Assembly (NCBI GenBank): GCA_964236735.1
Contig: CAXSFM010000025.1
Span: 1-55,798 of the forward strand
Source of the DNA: JAIVJG01 sp964236735
Lineage (GTDB): Bacteria > Acidobacteriota > Blastocatellia > Pyrinomonadales > Pyrinomonadaceae
Length of the DNA stretch: 55,798 nucleotides
Reading direction: 5' to 3'
Positions 50,239 to 55,798 of this stretch are shown here, one piece after another (positions within the stretch are counted from its first letter, which is position 1; every line of letters starts with the position of its first letter). The notes under the pieces were generated by a model. The model saw only the letters and a program-made list of their open reading frames with translations. It was not told the origin of the DNA and did no database searches. The position numbers were made by a program, and so were the translations under genes.

Positions 50239-51627
50239 TTGAGATCGCAGCGACTCCATATCCGAACCGTGTTGCTGATTATCGCGGAGGCGTGCCTGCT
50301 CTACGGCTCGATCATCGCGGCGGCTTACCTGCGGCTCGGCTCGAACGATGCGATTTTTGAATTGACGGCGAAGCACGGCTTCCTCAAAGCGTTGGTGGCG
50401 ACCGTCTTCTGCCTCATCTCGTTTTATCTCTACGACCTCTACGACTTCGTCGTCATGCATGATCGGCGCGAGTTAGTCTTGCGTCTCGTGCAGGCTTTAG
50501 GATTAGCGTGGATCGGCCTCGCGCTGCTCATCTATCTCGTGCCGGCGATGCTCATCGGGCGCGGCGTCTCGCTGTTTGCGCTGCCGCTCGCGCTATTCCT
50601 GATGGTCGCGTGGCGCGTCTCGGCGCTCTGGCTGCTCGGCCATCCGAGCGTCGGCGAGCGAATTTTAATCGTCGGCTCCGGCACGCAGGCCATTGAGACG
50701 GCGCGCGAAGTTTTAGAGCGTCGCGACACGGGCTATCGCATCGTCGGCTTCGTTGACAACAAGCCGGAGTTGCTCGGCGTCAGTCTCGTCAACCCGCGCG
50801 TCATCGGCCTGACGAACGAGATGGGCGCGGTCGTCAAGCGCGAGGGAGTCAACCGCATCATCGTCGCCATGGGCGAGCGGCGCGGGCAATTTCCGACGCA
50901 GGAATTGCTCGACCTGAGTTTGTCGGGCGATGTCGTCATCGAAGAATGCGCTTCCTTTTACGAGCGTCTGACGGGGCGCGTCCATCTCGACATGATGCGT
51001 CCTTCGTGGCTCATCTTTTCCGGGCGCGGTCGGCAGGCGCGCTTGAGCGGTGTGGTGCGTCTCGCCGTCCACCGGGGCGCGGCGCTCGTCGGCGGCATCG
51101 TTTCTTTTCCCATCGCGCTCATGACGGCCTTGCTTATCAAACTCGAATCGCCGGGGCCGATTTTTTACCGGCAGGAGCGCGTCGGGCAAAGCGGTCGCAC
51201 GTTCAACGTCATCAAGTTTCGCTCGATGCGGACGGACGCGGAAAAGGACGGCCCCGTCTGGGCGCGTGTCGGCGGCGATGATCGCGTGACGCGCGTCGGG
51301 CGCGTGATACGCAAAATTCGCGTGGACGAGATTCCGCAGTTCTGGAACATCCTGCGCGGCGAGATGAACTTCGTCGGGCCGCGTCCTGAGCGCCCACACT
51401 TCGTCCGGCAGTTGGCGGAAGAGATTCCGTTTTATGACCAGAGGCATTTGATCCCGCCGGGCTTGACCGGCTGGGCGCAAATCAAATATCCATACGGCGC
51501 ATCCATCGAGGACGCCAGGCAGAAGCTCCAGTACGATCTTTACTACATCAAGAATCAGAGTCTCGTGCTCGACGCGGTGATTCTCTTCGAGACGGTGAAG
51601 ACGATTCTATTCGGTCGAGGGACGTAA
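50239..51627 (+). CDS. exopolysaccharide polyprenyl glycosylphosphotransferase (exosortase-associated EpsB type)
   Basis: The protein has 462 residues. Four or five N-terminal membrane helices and a Rossmann-type middle (ILIVGSGTQAIETAREVLE) precede the catalytic bacterial sugar-transferase domain: YRQERVGQSGRTFNVIKFRSM, KIRVDEIPQFWNILRGEMNF and VGPRPERPHFVRQL. It matches the XrtA-associated TIGR03013-like family and transfers a sugar-1-phosphate to undecaprenyl phosphate. It is the second initiating enzyme in the window, besides 1945-3744. The start is TTG 50239, with GGGGAG 10 nt upstream. Confidence 0.9.
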   Translation: MRSQRLHIRTVLLIIAEACLLYGSIIAAAYLRLGSNDAIFELTAKHGFLKALVATVFCLISFYLYDLYDFVVMHDRRELVLRLVQALGLAWIGLALLIYLVPAMLIGRGVSLFALPLALFLMVAWRVSALWLLGHPSVGERILIVGSGTQAIETAREVLERRDTGYRIVGFVDNKPELLGVSLVNPRVIGLTNEMGAVVKREGVNRIIVAMGERRGQFPTQELLDLSLSGDVVIEECASFYERLTGRVHLDMMRPSWLIFSGRGRQARLSGVVRLAVHRGAALVGGIVSFPIALMTALLIKLESPGPIFYRQERVGQSGRTFNVIKFRSMRTDAEKDGPVWARVGGDDRVTRVGRVIRKIRVDEIPQFWNILRGEMNFVGPRPERPHFVRQLAEEIPFYDQRHLIPPGLTGWAQIKYPYGASIEDARQKLQYDLYYIKNQSLVLDAVILFETVKTILFGRGT

Positions 51628-51665
51628 AGTTTTGAATACGAGCTTGAGTTTATGGAAAGAGTAAG

Positions 51666-51741
51666 TCACCACAGAGGGCACGGAGGAACACAGAGGGTTG
51701 AAATACTTTCACTCTGTGTTCCTCCGTGCCCTCTGTGGTGA
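51666..51741. repeat. perfect 30-bp palindrome, CACAGAGG family
   Basis: Arms 51666-51695 and 51712-51741 are perfect reverse complements over 30 nt, with a 16-nt loop. The words are the same as at 39831-39923, but the 37-nt tail is absent. It lies between the transferase and the Wza-like gene. Confidence 0.85.
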
Positions 51742-51809
51742 ACTTAATTTCCCATCTCCTGAGCTTGCAAAAGAAAAAAGCGCGTCCCCATGTTTTCGTG
51801 GAGGTTGAA

Positions 51810-52682
51810 ATGAAGAAGTTGAACGGTAAATTGATGAGCGTCGCGCTCCTCGTCGCGTCTCTCTTGCTTGCGCTCGCGCCCGGCGTCGCCGCCGCGCGCC
51901 AACAGTCAGAGCCGAAGAAGCAGGAACACAAGAAACAGAAGAAGGGCGCAACTCCCGCCGACGCCGCGCCTGCGACCGACGCTGGCGAAAGATTAGAGCC
52001 GGACGATACGACCGTCACGCGCGCGGGTGTGCCAGAGCAGACGCTCGCCAATCGTCGCGAGCGCATGAATGAAGACGCCGAGGCGGAAGTGCCCTACTAC
52101 AACAATTTTCTCACTTCGTACCACCTCGGCCCCGAAGATGTCATCAGCGTCAATGTCTTCGGTCTCGAACGCTACTCGAAGAACAACATCACCATTCCGC
52201 CCGACGGCAAGATTGATTACTACTTCGTCCGCGACGGCATCCACGTCGCGGGCAAGACCACGCAGCAAATCGCCGACGAGATTACGCAGCACCTCGACGA
52301 GTACATCATTGACCCGAAGGTGACGGTCTCGCTTGAGAAGGCGATGTCCGCGCGCTACGGCGTGATCGGCGACGTGGCGCATCCCGGCATCGCCATTATG
52401 AACCGGCGCGTGAGCGTCTATGAGGCGCTCTCGGAAGCGGGCGGCGTGCTGCCGACGGGCGACAAAAAGAAAGTCGTCGTCCTGCACTGGAGCGCGGATC
52501 GCACGATGCAGCCGATCCCGATTGATGTCTCGGCGATAGAGAAGGGCAAGCTCGCCGACAACTATTTCCTCAGCCCCGGCGATCAGATTTTCGTGCCCGG
52601 CAATCGCTGGAAGACTGTGGACAAGGTGATGAAAATCATCCCCGTCTTAAGCTTCGCGCGCATCTTCACGGGCGGGTTTTAG
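51810..52682 (+). CDS. polysaccharide export protein, Wza-like (SLBB)
   Basis: The protein has 290 residues. The signal peptide (MSVALLVASLLLALAPGVAA) is followed by a Lys/Gln-rich stretch. Then comes the Poly_export domain (SYHLGPEDVISVNVFGLERY, KIDYYFVRDGIHVAGKTTQQ) and one SLBB-like domain (GVIGDVAHPGIAIMNRRVSV, YEALSEAGGV). It would form the outer-membrane or periplasmic export channel. GGAGG sits 5 nt before ATG 51810; the frame upstream is repeat-derived. Confidence 0.87.
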   Translation: MKKLNGKLMSVALLVASLLLALAPGVAAARQQSEPKKQEHKKQKKGATPADAAPATDAGERLEPDDTTVTRAGVPEQTLANRRERMNEDAEAEVPYYNNFLTSYHLGPEDVISVNVFGLERYSKNNITIPPDGKIDYYFVRDGIHVAGKTTQQIADEITQHLDEYIIDPKVTVSLEKAMSARYGVIGDVAHPGIAIMNRRVSVYEALSEAGGVLPTGDKKKVVVLHWSADRTMQPIPIDVSAIEKGKLADNYFLSPGDQIFVPGNRWKTVDKVMKIIPVLSFARIFTGGF

Positions 52683-52689
52683 GGAAAGG

Positions 52690-52723
52690 CAAAAGTAAAA
52701 AGGTAAAAGGCAAAAGTGAAGAG
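52690..52723. repeat. left arm of CTTTTGCC-family palindrome
   Basis: The words CAAAAGTAAAAAGG/TAAAAGG repeat here. The complement lies at 52813-52849, inside the next coding region, so this palindrome straddles a start codon. Confidence 0.75.
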
Positions 52724-52729
52724 CAAGCG

Positions 52730-53980
52730 ATGACGTTGAGAAGACAAGAAGGGCAGGGCGAGACGTTAACGACGAGGGCGGCGCGACGGAGTGGCGCGTT
52801 ATTATCTCTGCGCTCTTCTCTCCTTTTACCTTTTGCCTTTTTACTTTTGTCTTACCTGCTTTTGCCTTCGACGGCTCTTGCCGGCGCGTGGGTGAAGCAA
52901 TCTTCGGGGACGCTCTCTTGGCTGCACGCCGTCTTCTTCGTGGACGCGGAGCGCGGCTGGGCGGCGGGCGGCAAGGGCGCGCTGCTCTCGACGACGGACG
53001 GCGGCGCGCACTGGCAGGTGCGGCGCAGAGTCACGGAAGATAACTTGCGCGACATCTACTTCGCGGACGCGCAGCACGGCTGGATCGTCTGCGAGCGGAG
53101 CGTCTATCAACTTCTATCGCACGATGAAGCATTCGCGCCGCGCTCTTATCTTTTACAGACGACGGACGGCGGCGACAGTTGGGCGCGCGTCGAGGTAACG
53201 GGCGCAGATGCGGAAGCGGTACTCGCGCGCATCACTTTTGCAGACGCGCAGCACGGCTGGATTTACGGCGAGCAGGGCGCGCTCTTCGCCACGCAGGACG
53301 GCGGCGCGACGTGGGCGCGTCAGCGCGTGCCGACCAGAAAGTTATTGCTCGCCGCGACATTTCACGACGCCGCGCGCGGCTGGATCGTCGGCGCAGGCTC
53401 GACCATCCTGCTCACCGAAGACGGCGGCGCGACGTGGCGCGAAGGCCAACTCGAAACGCCTACTGCTCAAACATCAACTTCAACTTCAACATCAACTTCA
53501 AATTCAACACAGAATCAACCGCTCGCTTCATCTTCACACGCGACACAAACTCCTGCCGCTGCGGTCGTCGCCGCCGTGCGCTTCAACGCCGTCTCGTTCG
53601 TTGATGCGCGGCGCGGCTGGGCGGTCGGCTCTCTCGGCGCGATTTATGCGACGACGAACGGCGGGCGCACTTGGCGCGCGATGGCGTCGGACGTGGAAGC
53701 GAATCTGACGGACGTAAAATTCTACGACGAGCGCGAAGGCCGCGCGACGGCGAGCGACGGAACAGTTATTCACACGACGGACGGCGGCCAGACGTGGCGC
53801 GTGGAGCGCACGGACAACACGCACCCGCTGGAGCGTTTCGCCTTCATCGGGCGCGCGCGCGGCTGGGCGGTCGGCTTCGGCGGCACGATCATCACCACCA
53901 ACGCCGCCGACGGCAACCATACGGGCGCGCCAACGCCAACGCTCGGCGGCAACCTCTCCAACACACCGAGACCTCTGTAA
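52730..53980 (+). CDS. Ycf48/BNR-type beta-propeller protein, secreted
   Basis: The protein has 416 residues with a signal peptide (SSLLLPFAFLLLSYLLLPSTALAG). Seven or so propeller units follow, with DGGAHWQ/DGGDSWAR/DGGATWR turns and GWAAGG/GWIVG/GWAVG starts, as in Ycf48/HCF136-like proteins. Between blades is a Thr/Ser/Gln-rich linker coded by ACTTCA-type repeats (53470-53520). Photosystem assembly is not implied, since this is an EPS locus. The hydrophobic core of the signal peptide is coded by the right arm of a palindromic repeat (52813-52849). Confidence 0.78.
   Translation: MTLRRQEGQGETLTTRAARRSGALLSLRSSLLLPFAFLLLSYLLLPSTALAGAWVKQSSGTLSWLHAVFFVDAERGWAAGGKGALLSTTDGGAHWQVRRRVTEDNLRDIYFADAQHGWIVCERSVYQLLSHDEAFAPRSYLLQTTDGGDSWARVEVTGADAEAVLARITFADAQHGWIYGEQGALFATQDGGATWARQRVPTRKLLLAATFHDAARGWIVGAGSTILLTEDGGATWREGQLETPTAQTSTSTSTSTSNSTQNQPLASSSHATQTPAAAVVAAVRFNAVSFVDARRGWAVGSLGAIYATTNGGRTWRAMASDVEANLTDVKFYDEREGRATASDGTVIHTTDGGQTWRVERTDNTHPLERFAFIGRARGWAVGFGGTIITTNAADGNHTGAPTPTLGGNLSNTPRPL
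52813..52849. repeat. right palindrome arm inside signal-peptide codons
   Basis: TCCTTTTACCTTTTGCCTTT-type words complement 52690-52723 with a few wobble positions. In the frame of the 52730 gene this arm codes the hydrophobic stretch LLLPFAFLL. Confidence 0.75.
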
Positions 53981-54021
53981 TTCAAGATCGCCTTATCAAC
54001 CAACTCCGATGGAGAAAGACC

Positions 54022-55731
54022 ATGCCCGAATCAGCAACCTTCTCGAATCGCGTTCCTTCCGCCCAGCCTCTTAACACGAAGCGCACGCACTTTTACGTCT
54101 TCGCGCTGGCCGCGCTGGCCGCCTGCTGCTGTGTCCACGCGACGGCACGCGCGCAAAAGATGGGGCCGCAGCCCGCGACCGAGATTGTCGAGCGCGGCGC
54201 GTCTCAGCAGCAAGGCGAGGCCGCGATGCGCGAGCGACGCGCCGCAGCAAAGCCGAAGTCCGGCAACGGTGCAACTGCACAGGAGACAGCGACGAAGAAC
54301 GACACGGCGCAGACTGTGCAGGCGAAAGACGCGACGGAAGCGAAGGATGTTAAAGCGCGGAAGGAGACGGGCGCGAGCAGCGACGATGCGAGCGAAGCGG
54401 CGGGCGATGCAACAATGACGATGACGAAAGTTGACGCGGAGACGAGCGGCGCTGGTGTCGTCGTCAGCCCTGAATCGGAACTCGAAGCGTTGCGCGCGAA
54501 GTTCAAAGATGCGAAGCCGGGCGCGGAGCACGCGAGTGCGGGGCGCGCTTACGTCGAGCGGCTCGTCGCGCTTGATCGCAAGCCGGAAGCTGTCGCGGAG
54601 TTGCGCGCGATGGTTGAGGAGGAGCGTTTCGATCCCCCGTATTTTTACAACGCGGGAAATTCGCTGGCGCGTCTCGGCGAGTCGAATGCGGCGGTCGAGG
54701 CGTATCGCAAGGCCATCTCGCAGCGTCACGGCAACTACGCGCGCGCCGAGCACAATCTCGGCGTCGTGCTCGTCCGTCTCGGTCGCTGGGATGAAGCGCA
54801 GGAGGCTCTGACAGTTGCGCTCCGGCAGGAGAATTTCACTTACGCGGAGGCCAGTTACAATCTCGGACGCCTGCACGCGCTGCGCGGCGAGGCAGGGCTG
54901 GCGATTAACGAATGGACGCGCACGCTGAGACTGCAACCCGACCACGCGAACGCGGCGACGGGGCTGGCACGCGCGCTGGCCGAAGACGGCGACACCGAAT
55001 CCGCGCTCGCCGTGCTCGACGCTTTCACCGCGCGCGCGAATAAAAAAGGCGCGAGCCTGCCAAGAGAAATCGCCGTCACGCGCGGCGAGATTGTGGCCGC
55101 CGCCAACGTCGCCGCCGTCGCCGAGCATGGCAGAGGCGGCGCGTCGTCGTCTTCTGCGAGCGTCGGAGCGTCAGATTATCGTGAAGCTCGGTCAACTTCT
55201 ACGTCGCTTCATTCGCTGGCCGTTGATCGCCCGACTTACGATTTGTTGCAGCGCGCACGCGCCGCGCGCGAGGCGGGGCGCAACGAAGATGCCGCGACGC
55301 TCTTTCGCCGTGTGATGCAAAACAGCGGCGGCTATTTTCCGCCCGCCAATCTCGAACTCGCCTACTCGCTCGGCGCGCTCGACCGTCTCGACGAAGCCGT
55401 CGCCGCGCTCCTTCCCATCACGCGAAAGGATGCGGCGCGCTATCCCATCGCTTTCTTCCATCTCGGTCGCTACTACGAGCATCTCGGACAGTTGAATCTC
55501 GCGGGCGACGCCTTCGCGCGTGCGGCGGCATCTTACGGCGAGACGAACCCGCAATTCTTACTCGACGTGAGCCGCATTCGCGAGAAAGAGGGACGGACGG
55601 CGGACGCGCTCGCCGCGTTGGAAGAATACATGCGCCTCAGCGCGCAGCAGGGCAGCGTCCCGGAATGGGCGCACGAGCGGGTCGCGAAACTGCGTGAGAA
55701 AATGTCCGCCGCGAAGACGACGGCGCAGTAG
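54022..55731 (+). CDS. secreted TPR-repeat protein
   Basis: The protein has 569 residues. The signal sequence THFYVFALAALAACCCVHAT is followed by a low-complexity Ala/Thr/Lys region (near 40-140). TPR arrays then fill the rest (YNAGNSLARLGESNAAVEAY, HNLGVVLVRLGRWDEA, and a second set from residue 410 on). ATG 54022 has GGAG 8 nt upstream; upstream frame overlaps the previous gene. It probably assists periplasmic EPS assembly, as its position suggests; no enzyme domain is seen. Confidence 0.78.
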   Translation: MPESATFSNRVPSAQPLNTKRTHFYVFALAALAACCCVHATARAQKMGPQPATEIVERGASQQQGEAAMRERRAAAKPKSGNGATAQETATKNDTAQTVQAKDATEAKDVKARKETGASSDDASEAAGDATMTMTKVDAETSGAGVVVSPESELEALRAKFKDAKPGAEHASAGRAYVERLVALDRKPEAVAELRAMVEEERFDPPYFYNAGNSLARLGESNAAVEAYRKAISQRHGNYARAEHNLGVVLVRLGRWDEAQEALTVALRQENFTYAEASYNLGRLHALRGEAGLAINEWTRTLRLQPDHANAATGLARALAEDGDTESALAVLDAFTARANKKGASLPREIAVTRGEIVAAANVAAVAEHGRGGASSSSASVGASDYREARSTSTSLHSLAVDRPTYDLLQRARAAREAGRNEDAATLFRRVMQNSGGYFPPANLELAYSLGALDRLDEAVAALLPITRKDAARYPIAFFHLGRYYEHLGQLNLAGDAFARAAASYGETNPQFLLDVSRIREKEGRTADALAALEEYMRLSAQQGSVPEWAHERVAKLREKMSAAKTTAQ

Positions 55732-55744
55732 TGTCCCGCGCTCC

Positions 55745-55798
55745 TATAGCGGTTTGCGAATGAGTGCGACATGAGAGAAAGAATGTTCACCACAGAGG
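55745..55798. repeat. inverted copy of CACAGAGG element tail (truncated at window end)
   Basis: Positions 55745-55781 are the exact reverse complement of 39929-39965. The following CACCACAGAGG starts the arm of a CACAGAGG palindrome that runs out of the window. Confidence 0.8.

Noticed and set aside
53671..54021. Upstream extension of the last TPR protein
   Set aside because: The extension is Arg/Gly-rich shadow of the Ycf48-like gene; ATG 54022 has a good ribosome site and begins a signal peptide.

Overview
The window is high-GC bacterial chromosome carrying one very large exopolysaccharide (EPS) locus of the exosortase (PEP-CTERM/XrtA) type. The most likely source is an Acidobacteriota bacterium, perhaps class Blastocatellia. 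This is an inference from the TIGR03437-like C-terminal domain of the protein at 36903-39707 (a family concentrated in Acidobacteria), the exosortase gene set and the GC-rich codon use. No rRNA, tRNA, CRISPR array, transposase or integrase was seen.

Layout. (1) 1-1800: an AT-richer AIPR-type (abortive phage infection family) gene bracketed by 13-bp direct repeats, probably acquired. (2) 1945-8996: a WecA/MraY-like phosphoglycosyl transferase fused to a FlaA1-like nucleotide-binding region, a four-helix-bundle (S23-type) gene framed by inverted repeats, a TPR protein with a carbohydrate-binding-like tail, an O-antigen-ligase-like polymerase and an acyl-CoA ligase. (3) 9128-11247: a small zinc-binding, anti-sigma-like protein divergent from a possible sigma-like regulator. 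(4) 11524-31952: a long, tightly packed EPS operon on the + strand (second polymerase, GT2, YdcF-like protein, flippase, two asparagine-synthase-type amidotransferases, a formyltransferase-like fusion, GT4 enzymes, heparinase II/III protein, AlgD-like dehydrogenase, methyltransferase, beta-helix protein). (5) 31983-36129: a minus-strand GT4, a third amidotransferase and a methyltransferase. (6) 36177-39774: promoter, two GEMM-type cyclic-di-GMP riboswitch aptamers in tandem, and the beta-helix/TIGR03437 protein they should control. (7) 40049-55731: the exosortase/export core: GT4, exosortase, EpsI, PrsT-like TPR lipoprotein, Wzz-like chain-length protein, ExeA-like ATPase, tyrosine autokinase, EpsB-type initiating sugar transferase, Wza-like export protein, Ycf48-like propeller protein and a TPR protein.

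Working together: two initiating transferases load sugars on undecaprenyl phosphate, the GT2/GT4 enzymes extend the unit, AlgD-like, amidotransferase, formyl-like and methyl transferases supply or modify sugars, the flippase and two Wzy-like polymerases export and polymerise, Wzz/tyrosine kinase/Wza control length and secretion, and beta-helix or heparinase proteins may trim or bind the polymer. The riboswitches tie at least one secreted component to c-di-GMP.

The most unusual non-coding structure is a set of intergenic palindromes whose arms are built from short repeated words. They occur in at least nine places, in six word families. One palindrome arm has become the signal peptide of a gene, and one family carries a 37-nt tail present in inverted orientation on both sides of the exosortase module.
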